64,000 bases of DNA from the NCBI GenBank assembly GCA_016110215.1, contig JADWQD010000015.1, positions 62,001 through 126,000 of the forward strand, read 5' to 3'. Source of the stretch: Capronia americana (taxonomy: Eukaryota > Ascomycota > Eurotiomycetes > Chaetothyriales > Herpotrichiellaceae). Shown here piece by piece: positions 52,329 to 62,905 of this stretch; within the stretch, counting starts at the first letter, position 1; each line of letters begins with the position of its first letter. Position numbers and translations under genes: made by a program. The notes below the pieces were generated by a model. The model made no database searches, was not told the DNA's origin, and was given only the letters and a program-made list of their open reading frames with translations.

Positions 52329-52404
52329 CCAGGACTTAGGTGAAGTTCTGGGCACGAGAAGACTGGCGCGCACCTAAGTCCTGGGCACGAGAAGACTGGC
52401 GCGC
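52329..52404. repeat. 14-bp inverted repeat overlapping a 24-bp direct repeat
   Basis: Inverted arms CCAGGACTTAGGTG (52329-52342) and CACCTAAGTCCTGG (52371-52384) enclose 28 nt. The 24-bp sequence starting CTGGGCACGAGAAGACTGGC occurs exactly at 52348-52371 and 52381-52404. Confidence 0.9.
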
Positions 52405-52740
52405 CGGAGGTGCTGTATCTTATTGCTATTTCACCCGGGAGGTAGTCTGGAGCTGGCTGAATGAAAGGGGATCTGAATAGGTTAAGGCGGTCTTGTCTAT
52501 AGTATAATAGAGTATAGGTTCTAATTTCTAATTAATATAAAAATAATAGTAGTAGTGACTTAAGTCACACTCGGTAGAATAAACGACAAAAAACTCAGAG
52601 TTGGTTGAAGCCTAACTCTGAGAAAACTGATCCTATCTTGCGATGAGGCCGTTTTTTGAAGGTTGTGGTTAACAACCCAGTCGCCTTTCCAAGCCAATAC
52701 CTGTAGGCATTTCGTTTTCAAGGCGCATTGTAAGAGATTC

Positions 52741-52985
52741 GAGAGGAAACTCGTCAGCTTCGAACTCTAGTCCCTAGGTCTGAGGTCTGATTCCCAGGTT
52801 ACCACGTCTGATTCCCATGTTACCACGTTCGCTGAGGTACCCAGCCGCATGCAGATAGGGAATATGTGTGGCTTCCTGGTAAGGGACCTGAGAGCAAACT
52901 CGTCAGCTTCGAACTCTGGTCCCTAGGTCTGATTCCCATGTTACCGGTAGTCAACCGCATGCATATAGGGAATTTGTCTTGTTGG
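52741..52985 (+). repeat. Degenerate ~150-bp direct duplication
   Basis: 52741-52873 and 52890-52985 share AACTCGTCAGCTTCGAACTC, GTCCCTAGGTCTGA, GATTCCCATGTTACC and CCGCATGCA-ATAGGGAAT blocks in the same order. Inside the first copy a GTCTGATTCCCA unit is repeated again. Confidence 0.8.
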
Positions 52986-53493
52986 TCATTCCGGGTACTT
53001 CATGCCAGGTTCACCCCCCAGATCGTTCTTGTTCCCCCTGTCCGCACTGAACTCTGGTTTCTTTCCCTGGAATGCCAACCACTTTTCTTAAGTTTGCATT
53101 CATGTACTTAGATATTTTGGGCCGTGACCCCTGAGATTCACTTCACGTGGTGCTGCGGGTTCGTAAGGTGATGTGAGTTGAATGAGACGGTCGCCGGAGC
53201 GATCTGTGGCAAGGCAGTGAATCTGGGAGAACTGCTGATACTTCAAGGGTCGAGATTTTTCGAGCGAAGCCTTGCTCTACTTGCAGCTTTCCCCTTCATA
53301 GGCCCGCGGATTCTTACACCGATGTTCGCTGGTGTGCTCGTCGTCTGTCGTCAGCGAAAGGAATTCAACCGACACGAGAAGGCCAGCGTAAAAGGTAGAG
53401 GTGAGTGGTGTCAGATACATGCACGCGCCTTGTCTGACCTTCAAGCACAGCAACAGTCCTCTCACCTGCCTTGTCCGTCTTAACAACCCGCCG

Positions 53494-54297
53494 ATGGCTT
53501 TGCCCAAATCTATCCCAGGCGATGCAGACTCCTTTCGTGGGAGAAATCCAACAACCAAATGTCTTTTTCGCTCGTCGCCCCGTGTAAGGAAACATGGAAC
53601 ATCGGTGGGGGCGGTTAATAAGGAATTGCAGATATTCGAAGAGAAGTCGTCTGCTGGTAATCTGAACATTGACGCCAATAAACAAGGAATCGAAGCTGCG
53701 GTGTGTTCCTGTGGATATAAATTCGAGATCGGAGGTGTAGAACCCGGACGGACTCCTGTCAGCATGAAGGTAGGCTCGTATCCGCCTTATCTCAGAATCC
53801 CTGGTCGCGAACCTATCCTTGTCAAAGGCAGTACGAGTCGGCTCATCATGCAGCTCCTTGAACACGACATTCCGATACCCAGGATCGCGGCGAAATTGGC
53901 CAAGCAGGCCCCAACCGAGAGGTACACCACTATTGAAGTGCGGTCAATCATACACACATGCTCCGTGTTAGGGCTGGAGGGTGATTCGCCATCTGCAACG
54001 GAAAGCTGGGAGAACGAGGCCATCGAAGGATGGTGGCTAAAGGAAGACAGCTATTGCGAAAACCTGCGACGGGAACAGCCCGTTAACGAAAAGCAATGTG
54101 GCTACGACTGCGACAATGGCTGGTGGAAAGCCAGGCAGAATGCGAAGCATCGAAATTGGGAGAGATGGGCTTGTTGTTCGATCGGTCCCGAGCATTGGAG
54201 AAGGGAACGATACCGGCTGTACGATCTGTATGGCGGTGGAGGCACTTCGAGTCTCTCGCGGCAGCAGTGTCTGACCGCTCTCGAACGAGTTGACTAA
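53494..54297 (+). CDS. Hypothetical protein, Cys/Trp-rich C-terminus
   Basis: I do not recognise this protein. The frame is open from a good ATG at 53494 to 54297, 267 residues; the same frame is open to 53401 and includes another ATG at 53419. The middle contains LVKGSTSRLIMQLLEHDIPIPRIAAKLAKQAP followed by TERYTTIEVRSIIHTC, a helix-turn-helix-like pattern. The C-terminal 70 residues are rich in Trp and Cys (ENEAIEGWW, CGYDCDNGWWKARQ, WERWACCSIG). No signal peptide or membrane segment is visible. A DNA- or protein-binding role is only a guess. It lies next to the repeat island and may be lineage-specific. Single-exon structure is the simplest model. Confidence 0.5.
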   Translation: MALPKSIPGDADSFRGRNPTTKCLFRSSPRVRKHGTSVGAVNKELQIFEEKSSAGNLNIDANKQGIEAAVCSCGYKFEIGGVEPGRTPVSMKVGSYPPYLRIPGREPILVKGSTSRLIMQLLEHDIPIPRIAAKLAKQAPTERYTTIEVRSIIHTCSVLGLEGDSPSATESWENEAIEGWWLKEDSYCENLRREQPVNEKQCGYDCDNGWWKARQNAKHRNWERWACCSIGPEHWRRERYRLYDLYGGGGTSSLSRQQCLTALERVD

Positions 54298-55473
54298 GAC
54301 GGTGTTCAGTGTTAGAAGCCAGGGGATCTGGATGGGCCCGGATTCAGTTTCCAATCGTGCAGCACCTGGGCTGACAATCTCACTCGTTTGGGTTTGTGAG
54401 TGTGCTTTGAGATGAAAGGTCTGGCCGCATCTCTACGGTGTCCTACAGAGGGAAGTATTGGTGTCAGCAGCATGATAACTCAAAATCCTTCGGTTCTCCG
54501 CAGCATCCGCACATCTCCAGATGTGCCAGTTCGCAAATCGCATGGACGATACACAACTGTTCGCACGGGCGTTCGAAGGTTTTATTCGCTGTCAGTCGAC
54601 GTCAAGGTGCTTGACGGGATCGTTGCTGACCTCCCTTCGGAGTGCTTTCAAGAAGATTTCCTTGGGATAGGCGTCCAGCAGGGACGCTTGGTCCATAATG
54701 AAATGCTGGTCACTTGCTGGAAAAGATCCAGATGGAGGTGGTGGTGGCGTCGAATACGAGCGGTACGCCTGAAGGGAGGCGGAATAGTGACAAGATAGAT
54801 TTGGGGCAAGAATCTCAAAAGCCGAGTTCTTCGCACGGGCAGATTGTGCAACCTGAGGCTTCGACGAGTAAGTAGGTCATGATGAAGAAAAGGGAGCAAG
54901 AAGGTACCTTAGGGTTATTAGGGGGAAGGGCCTGCCACGCCAGCCTTTGGCAAGAGGAGAAAAGCCGGGCTGTCTGACAGTGACTTTTCCCCTTCCGATC
55001 CCCTAGCCCATGCAGTTCACAATGTCAGACGGCCGCCAACTCCCACGGAGGTTTGGCACTGGCGACTTGGCAGGGTTGAACATCCGATGGCGGCCATGGC
55101 CCTGCATCAAATTCGACCCCGTTGACCCCCTCCTGTCCCCTCCATCTTTTCTCCCTCCTCCCTACGGACTTTGAGCCCAATCAGCTTTCATGTGCCTCTC
55201 CCGAAATCATCATCGCCACCAATCAAGTCCGACGCAAGATCCATAAGATGTTCAGCTCTCCTCATCTTTGGGAACACGCGAAGGAGTCTGCATCTGCGCT
55301 GTCCCGGCTGCAATCGGTCATGCGCCTCAACTTCTCTCGATATATCTTGTGATTCGCTTCTGGTGCTTTATCTTGCAGCCGCGCACCTGAACTCGCCGCC
55401 CGCCCCTCGTGCTCAGCCTCGCTCCTGACGATACTTGCAGACGTACACGGATGATGCGACGCCGCCCCTCGAG
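54298..55473. other. Intergenic region upstream of esterase
   Basis: 1.18 kb. A 132-codon plus-strand ORF (54400-54798) and short minus-strand ORFs lack domains. C/T-rich promoter-like sequence occurs at 55120-55200. A spliced 5' UTR exon for the esterase is possible, since tacttgcag stands 40 bp before its ATG. Confidence 0.4.
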
Positions 55474-56688
55474 ATGAATACCCACGATGTTCGCATGCAT
55501 GGCGCTGCTCCTCTCCCCCATGGAGGATCGAAATCGCCGACGGTGCCCTTGCGCAATCCTCTGCATCCCTCGGTCGTTGACAAGCTCGACCCCGCGTTTG
55601 TAAAGTTATACAATGATTACATTGCCAATGGGCCTCCGTCGTCAACGGACATAAATGTGGTTCGGCAGAACTATTCAGCCTTATACTCGTACGCTGCTGC
55701 TCCACCATCTGGCGTGGGGGGGATCGGCGAGACGACAGTGCCAGGTTGGGAGAAATACCCGGGCGAGGTCAATGTGCGGGTTTATGTACCCCCCGGTGAA
55801 GAGCCTGGACAACGCAAAGTTTGGCCAGCACATTTCAACTTTCATGGTGGAGGTATATCATTCCATCTTGCCGTGTGTCGGGACTTCCATTGACCATGAA
55901 CAGGCTGGGCCGTTGGCGACCTTGAAACCGACGCTCACATCTGCCATCACATCTGTGCCTCTGTACCGTGCTGCGTGATCGACATCGAGTATCGACATAT
56001 CCCGGAGTATCCCTTCCCCGTCGGAATTATGGACAGCCTCACGGCGGTGGCTCATATATTGGCCAACCACCAGACGTTCTCCATTGACTCGACCAACATC
56101 ACGTTTGGAGGCGAATCTTCTGGCGGCACTATTGCCCTCATCTTGAACCATCTTTTCCGCGACGGCGGCTTCAGTGACAAGTTGAAGGGTGTGATTGTTG
56201 CAACACCTACCATCAGCGATGTGAGGAAGTATGCGACGCCGGACATGAGTCCCTGGGCCAGTATGAAGGAATTCGAGTTTGCCCCTCTCCTCAATTGGGA
56301 CAAGTTGAAATGGTTCGACACCTTCAAATGGATGTCCTTGTCCAGCCAGAACCCTGGGATCAAGCCAAAGGAACAGAGACGAGACATTTCCTGGTTCGCT
56401 GATGCTATGAATGCACCGGACTTCAAGAACCTGGCTCCCGTGACGTACCTTGCTACTGCAGAGGTTGACCCTCTGAGAGACGAAGCTGAGGGATATGCCA
56501 AGAAGTTGGAGGAAGCCGGCAACAAAATCATCTTGAAGCGGTTCAGGGGCATGCCTCATCACTTCATGCATATGGATCGTGTTCTGCCGCAGGCTCGGGA
56601 ATATGTCCAAGACGTTATTTCTCATATCCGTCACTGCCTTTATCCGCCTCAAGAACCAGCTGCTGTAGCCACGCCACCGGACACGTGA
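55474..56688 (+). CDS. Alpha/beta hydrolase, hormone-sensitive-lipase (HSL) type esterase
   Basis: Two exons, 55474-55852 and 55904-56688, 387 residues. The intron (gtatat...gaacag) interrupts the oxyanion-hole motif exactly: HGG|GW (residues 124-128) of FNFHGGGWAVGD. The nucleophile elbow is FGGESSGGTI with Ser198 in the G-x-S-x-G pattern. The acid is in the TAEVDPLRDE segment and the base His in GMPHHFMHM. Domain order and the HGGGW motif place it in the HSL/carboxylesterase group IV. The first ~110 residues form a cap region with a Pro/Gly-rich linker. It has no signal peptide, so it likely hydrolyses small esters or lactones in the cytosol. The upstream frame lacks another ATG. Confidence 0.88.
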
Positions 56689-57663
56689 AATGGTCCCCGT
56701 CAGCGTCGACTCGATTGGCTCTATCCATCTCGGTCCCGCGAATCGACTGGTTCGCACACTCGACTCGTGGCTAATGAGCTAGAAAGAGATGTGGAAGCTT
56801 CGTGCTCGTCCCAAATCACTACCGGTCTGTCTGTTCGACGACCCTATCGGAGGAGTTGAAGGGCCAGGGGACCCGCAATTTGAAGCGTCGCAGTTGCTCT
56901 GTTGGAAACAATGAAGACGCCATCGACGTTCACAAGGCCGCTGTGGGATCAAATGGCCGGGTGCCTGAAAGGTGATCTGAACGTCACTTGCATATCTACC
57001 CTGCAAACGCAACCTATATGTCATTGCTCGAGCATATATGCTCTGAACCAAAGGCGCTCTTCACCCATCCAACTGACACCTTCGATCAATGAGCACGAGT
57101 TCCGACCAAGCCACACGGAGTATCTACAGCGCTGCATCGAAGACATGCTCAGCATCCACTTGACTCTGAACGAAACCACGATGATACGAGTGAAGGACGA
57201 TTTTACGACAAGGTTAACGTCAAGTTTGGCATTCGCCGCGGATCATGCTCTCAGGAGCAATCGGCAGTTGAGAGATGAGTGTAGAATGCGCTGCCGGTTC
57301 TGACAGCTGCACGAGACAAAGTACTCCCGAACGAGAAGTGGCGGTGATGAACGTTGTATATTTGACGATAGACTTTCGCTTCTCCATATTGTATTATTGC
57401 CATGCTTCAGCAGAATGCCGCATTTGAGACTGTCCTCTGAACTTCCATCAGATCTGATGTCTGGTAACGTCCTAGACTTTTGATGGGCCGGATAATCTTC
57501 GGAAGTGGATTCTCCTCCTCCGACGCGTTCGCGTCCATGTTCGCGTTCGTGTAGCTACGCGTCTCTCCGTGTAGCATGCGCCCTCCCTGCCTGGACAACC
57601 CAACGTCAACAACAAACACTGATGAGCAAGTCTTGATCGAGATACAGCGTTGAGCCGGACAAG
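56689..57663. other. Intergenic region upstream of Ctf4/Mcl1
   Basis: 975 bp. A 133-codon plus-strand ORF at 56902-57303 begins with an ATG but has no recognisable domain; I leave it uncalled. Confidence 0.4.
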
Positions 57664-60292
57664 ATGCCTGATAGGCCTCCATTTCCAGGTCGCCCTGCAC
57701 AACCTCCTGGTCCTACCTTCCTGCAGTATTCGCCCGACGGTCAACGACTGATCGTAGCCGGCATTGGGGATTTCGCTCGCTCGTTTCGAACAAACGACAA
57801 TGGAGAGCCCGACTTGTTACCTTCGACACATGTTGAAACGCTTGCTGTTGCCTCCGGGGTACGGTGTCGCCCCAGCATAATTCGCTTGCACGTCTGTTGA
57901 CGCTGTTTAGAATGACTACGTGATCCTTGGGTGCGAAGATGGCACAGTATGCGAGTACGCTGTCCCGTCTGGCGACTTAAAGCAGATACTTGTCAGGACT
58001 GGCCTACCTGTCAGAGATATTGCCCTATCTCCCAACCAGGAATGGATAGCTGTGTCAAGCGAGTACGTCAAGCTCCCCAATCTAGAAGCCGTCCCTGACT
58101 CTTTCAGTGAACTGGAGATTAAAGTGGTGAATCGAAACGATATCGAACAGATCACAATCCTGCGCGAGCACCCGAAGCCGATTAAGCACTTAACGTACGA
58201 CCCATCCGGCAAATACCTCGCCGCTTCCTGCACCGACGGTGTCATCTACGTCTATTCTATGACGGCCGAGCCTACCGTATATCGAACAGTAGATGGAATC
58301 ATACCTCGCCTTGAAACTGCAGACTCAGCAACTTCACGATGCGTATGGCATCCTGATGGGAGAGCCTTTGCCTGTGCAACGGCAACACGGGACATTCAAA
58401 TCATATCCATCGAGGACGGAGCGCATCAACGAGTATTTTCCGGGGCGCACAGCAGCGAGATCACGTCATTAGCCTGGTCATCGAATGGCGCCTTGTTGGC
58501 CTCTTCAGACTCAGATTACTTGGTTATTTGGGAAACGAAAACGCAAAAGATGCTGAAACGCTTCAACTACGCGAATATATTGAATATTACGTGGCAAAAC
58601 CACGGCGAGAACATCTTTAACTGGACCACTTCTGACGGCGAACTCTTTATCATTCCGGACTTCCTCAAAGAAGAGCAACATGTGAAACTTCTCAGAGGGC
58701 CAGAAGTCGGGGCGCCATTCTTTCATGATCCCTTGCTCGATCGCGCTGCAGCTGTCAATGGCCGAAAACCGTTGGTGAATGGCCATGCCAAACGAGCAGG
58801 CACCCCGGACAGTCTGGACGAACTGCTCGGACCCGAGGAGGAATTCGACTGGATTGAAGACGACGACGGCGCTGGATACATCAATGAGAACGGCAAGAGA
58901 ACGAACGCTCCCGTGGGAAACGGTTTTGGTCACGTTGCTAAGCGAAACAAACAAGAGGCCTGGCAACCCCAAGTACACGAATCCTTTCAGCCTGGAGCCA
59001 CGCCATGGAGGGGCAATCGCAAATATCTCTGCTTGAACTTGATCGGCTTTGTCTGGACAGTCGATCAGGATACCCATAACACAGTCACCGCCGAGTTTTA
59101 TGATCGAGAAATGTACCGAGACTTTCACTTCACGGACCATTTCCTATACGACAAGGCGTGCTTGGACGAGTGGGGCACCCTGTTTTCGAGTCCTCCCAAG
59201 AATGGACAGCCATCAGTGATTTTCTACCGACCTCATGAGAGCTGGACTGCTCGGTCAGACTGTCGGATCAGCTTGTCGGACGGCGAAGAAGCCCTCTGTC
59301 TTGCTCTAACCACCCAGTACATTGTGGCTGTTACGAACAAGAACTACGTCCGCGTGTGGACACTGTTCGGCACACCTGTACGAATATGGCGCATGAAAAA
59401 TTCTCCTGCTGTAACGTGTGCTGCTTACGGCGACTTTGTCATGACAGTTGGAAATGGTCCTGTTGGAGCGGATGGGAGTACGCAACTCCTGTACAGCATT
59501 GAGAATGTGAAGGAGGACCAAACCTGTCAGAACGAAGATGTCGTAGCGTTGGGCACCGTCCCGCCCGATTCAGATGCCGAAGAGGTCAGCTTGAAAACTC
59601 TGTTCTGGAGTACTGATTCGGGGGATCCATGCATTTATGACAGCAACGGGGTGCTACTGACTCTCCTGCACTGGCGGAAACCGGGGCAAGCCAAATGGGT
59701 ACCTCTTCTCGACACCAGAACACTCGACCGTGTAAGGGATGGGAAGAAGGAAGAGACATACTGGCCTGTTGCGGTCGCCGATAACAGATTCCACTGCATC
59801 ATCTTGAAGGGCGGAGACAAGTCCCCGTACTTCCCGCGGCCTCTTCTCACGGAATTCGACTTCAACATTCCAGTCTGTCGACCAGTGGAGAAGAAGAAAG
59901 ATGGCGAGGATGGTCAGGGAGAAGACAATTCCGCAGTAGCAGCTCGGTTAGAAGAGTCCTACGTCCGCTCTTCGGTGCTGCTTCAACTGGCGGATGACCT
60001 GGTCCGAGGGCTTGACGATCGAGCAAGCTTTGCACAACAGGCCGAAGTCACGAGAATGGAGGTCGAGGTGGACAAGATTCTACTGCAGCTCTTAGCTGTA
60101 GAGTGTCGTGAGGGTGAAGAGAGGGGCATGAAAGCTCTGGAGATTGTCAAACTGTTGAAAGATCGTAGTGGAAAGATGTACGAAGCTGCCGCCAAGGTCG
60201 CTGGGAGATGGGGAAGGACTGTGCTCGAGGACAAGATTACAAGTTTTGCAAACCAACGCTTGATGGGTCTCGACGATGATCAGATGGTCTGA
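57664..60292 (+). CDS. Replisome adaptor Ctf4/Mcl1 (AND-1 homologue), WD40 protein
   Basis: Two exons, 57664-57858 and 57911-60292, 858 residues. The N-terminal half is a WD40 propeller: FLQYSPDGQRLIVAGIGDFAR, DIALSPNQEWIAVSS, HLTYDPSGKYLAASCTDGVIYVYS, CVWHPDGRAFACATATRDIQI and LAWSSNGALLASSDSDYLVIW are repeat blades. A disordered acidic linker (GPEEEFDWIEDDDGAGYI) follows. The second half is the Ctf4 SepB-type propeller (FQPGATPWRGNRKYLCLNLIGFVWTVDQDTHNTVTAEFYDRE) and a helical C-terminal bundle. The protein joins the MCM/GINS helicase to DNA polymerase alpha and other clients at the replication fork in the nucleus (Mcl1 in fission yeast, SepB in Aspergillus). Length and order match the fungal family, which often has a C-terminal extension (HMG box in animals) absent here. 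Confidence 0.9.
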
Positions 60293-61786
60293 GGTGAACA
60301 GCATAGCGGGGCCCTGATGCCACACCTACGCAATATACATTTATGGACAAGCAAGGAGCCCGGCTAGTCATACTGTCGAATAACGCGAAGCCATTTGTTT
60401 TCAATTGGCAGTTGACGAGCCTTCTTCAACACATCCAATACTAGGATCCCGACATACATGTATACCTCGTAATAGTCGACGAGATACCCTACTCGCCCTT
60501 ACACAGCCCGTCTTCATATTCACATAATCGCACCGCCCGGAACATCATGGCTGATCGAACCGTACACAGTATATAACAGATGATCTAATGGGGAGAAAAA
60601 CACGCGACGAAATAGCCGCCGATTAAACACATCGTTCGTCCACGCTATATCCTATACCTATCCAACCTCCAGGGTGGCTGCTTCGCGCCTATATACAGTA
60701 AGTAGTACGGGTGGTATGTACCTACCTTGGTGTTGAGACCTTTCCAGTCCGAGGATTCTGACGCGTACGGGGGTTTTACTTTTCTGTGAAATGAAATGGT
60801 GCTCGGACATTGATGTCGTCCCTCCCTTTCTCAGCTGCCGGACGCTTGCTACAGTACTTCGTTTCAACGTCGAGGCCGAGGCTGGGGATGGAAAGCGGGT
60901 TATGACATCTTGGCGGACATTGGGGATTGAATGGGTACTTACTACGTAGCACAAGGTCAAATAATTGAGCGTCGAATTAAAATTCAGGGATCATGTTTGC
61001 TCCGGTACGAGTATATCCGAACTCAGCAGTGGCCTCGAACTAAGGTACTGTACTGTATGTAGAACAAAGGCGGCCCGGCACTATACTGTTATCGACGGCC
61101 GTTGGGCAAGCTCAGGATACCTAGAACAGACACACTGCAGAGCTACCAGTCGAGCTTGCTTGCCTACCACTACCTAGGTAGGTACGCAATGAAAAACTTC
61201 ACTTCCCACCTGTGAGTCACTGCCCATCCGTGGCGACACCGTTTGTGAGTGGAGTGACCCCAAATTTCTTAAGTCCACGTCGAAGGGAAATTGAAGAGAT
61301 CCGGGCGACACTAGGTAGGCGAAGAGGGTATCTTAATACCACACAGTAAGAAGCAGAATTCGTTAGTCGATTTTCTAGATAGAAAGGATGAGCAGGAGAC
61401 TGCTGTTTTAGACAAAAAGAAACAGAAAGGTCGAAGGGACGAATCGTTCCTACACAAGCTTGTCTTTGGGATTATTTATTGAACTGGAGAACCAAAATGA
61501 AAAACCAATAATCATGTGATGAGAGTAGTTACTGTGTTTGATCGCAGGAGCGCTTTCATAACACTCGCAGTGGACGGGAGGGACCAGTTAACGTCGATCT
61601 AGCCACCTGAACACAGCATGTGTCGTCAAAGGGATAACCAGTTTCCATCAGATAGATCATTCTTATGCACCACCCGTCGTGTTGATGGACCTCCGCCACG
61701 AGAAAGAGTTGCACTGATTCGTGCATGTCCAGAAGGCTCCTTCCACCCAGCGCACCCACGTCGAGCAGATCGGCCGGCATGTCCAT
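60293..61786. other. Gene-poor convergent spacer
   Basis: 1.5 kb. ORFs are under 101 codons and unconvincing. Short ACCTAGGTAGGTA-type palindromic sequence occurs around 61172-61184. Confidence 0.45.
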
Positions 61787-62455
61787 CTAGATTAGGAGGA
61801 AGACCTCGGCCTTGAGTTCCCCAGTAACATCCCTCCCACAGATCTCCTTGGTAAGCCTTGAGTCGATGTCGGAGTCGCCCATCCGGCCGCTGGCCCGTGC
61901 TCTGGCGTACAGTCTGCGTTTGTAGAATCGGTTCTTCAATTTGACGAACAACTTTCTCACCTTGTGATGCGCCACCTGGAAGCGATCCAAGTCCGCGTCA
62001 AGGGATCGACAAACCTTGTAGATGTCGAGATTGGATTTCGGTTCCAAGCAGACCCAGATCGACGCGGCCATGCCGGCCTTATGTTCTTCTCTAAAGTTGC
62101 ACGCCATCATGGGCGGGTTGAAGACGTCTTCGAAGACTATCTGCGCGAGCTCGATTTTGTGAGGCGCCATTCCCAGCAGTTTGCACTGTTGCCTCAGTTT
62201 GAGAGTATTTTCACCGGGGTGGTAGATCGCTGCCCGCTCGGGAGAGCACTCTTGCTGGGGTTGTCTTTGGCATGGGGTTTCTTCCAGCGGGTTCTCGGCA
62301 GGGGAAGAAGGATGCCCGTCGTCTCCGTAGCATCCAAGCCGCTCTACGAGGTCGACGAAGGCGAGATCGTCATCCAGGAACGTCCTGAGCAGCTCGTCGC
62401 GGATTTCTTGCGAGATCTGTTTGGTGGTCTTCTGTGCCTGGACAACGTCAGTCAT
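61787..62455 (-). CDS. Hypothetical protein, 222 aa
   Basis: I do not recognise this protein. The minus-strand frame starts at the ATG at 62455 (an upstream GTG would add four residues) and runs 222 codons. The N-terminal 60 residues are mixed charged (KQISQEIRDELLRTFLDDDLAFVD), then a polar, Pro-rich stretch. The C-terminal half contains MMACNFREEHKAGMAASIWVCLEPKSNLD and a basic helix (AHHKVRKLFVKLKNRFYKRRLYARARAS). An equally long overlapping ORF exists on the plus strand (61964-62614); the minus strand is preferred because its residue composition looks more like a protein and its neighbour is also on this strand. Further 5' exons in 62510-62830 are possible. Confidence 0.45.
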   Translation of the reverse strand: MTDVVQAQKTTKQISQEIRDELLRTFLDDDLAFVDLVERLGCYGDDGHPSSPAENPLEETPCQRQPQQECSPERAAIYHPGENTLKLRQQCKLLGMAPHKIELAQIVFEDVFNPPMMACNFREEHKAGMAASIWVCLEPKSNLDIYKVCRSLDADLDRFQVAHHKVRKLFVKLKNRFYKRRLYARARASGRMGDSDIDSRLTKEICGRDVTGELKAEVFLLI

Positions 62456-62905
62456 ATGCTCTCTCACCGGGCCTTGCCCCGCCAGGCAGAACTCGCGGTA
62501 CTCACCGTTCTAAATTGCTTGGAGCCAGATTGCTCCGCAAGTAAACTCAAAGGCGCCATGGAGGCGAGGAGAAACGATCCGAGAGGACGTTGTCGGCTTG
62601 GAGACTGCTGTTAGGAGTAGACGTGAACAGTGCCGAAGAATTGACAGAACACAAGAGAAGTGAGTTAGACGTGTGCGCACGATCGTCTCCGCTTGTAACG
62701 AGACTGCCTGAGAATTGACATCCTGAGGTGAAGATGGTGAGTGAAGTTTTGGCGAGGCAGTATGGAGCCATGGTCTGAGAAGTCGGACTATCGTCTCATT
62801 TAGTTTGCTCCAGACGTTACATGGCACTGATAACTTCTCTTACTCCTCGTCTTATCATTCAAACTTCTCTCACAACTCATCTTATCATTCATATCCAATC
62901 AAAAG
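62456..62905. other. Intergenic region
   Basis: 450 bp, with TC-rich near-repeats (CTTATCATTCA-type, 62848-62892) close to the MFS gene's stop. No gene seen. Confidence 0.4.

Larger units (their letters stand above)
51998..53493. other. Gene-free repeat-rich island
   Basis: 1.5 kb holding a direct repeat, an inverted repeat, an AT-rich tract at about 52496-52560 and a degenerate duplication. No coding content is supported. Confidence 0.55.

Noticed and set aside
56902..57303. 133-codon plus-strand ORF starting with ATG
   Set aside because: No domain, no splice extension and atypical composition; left uncalled.
61964..62614. 216-codon plus-strand ORF overlapping the 222-aa hypothetical gene
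   Set aside because: Only one strand is likely real. I favoured the minus strand on composition, but neither has a recognised domain, so this is uncertain.
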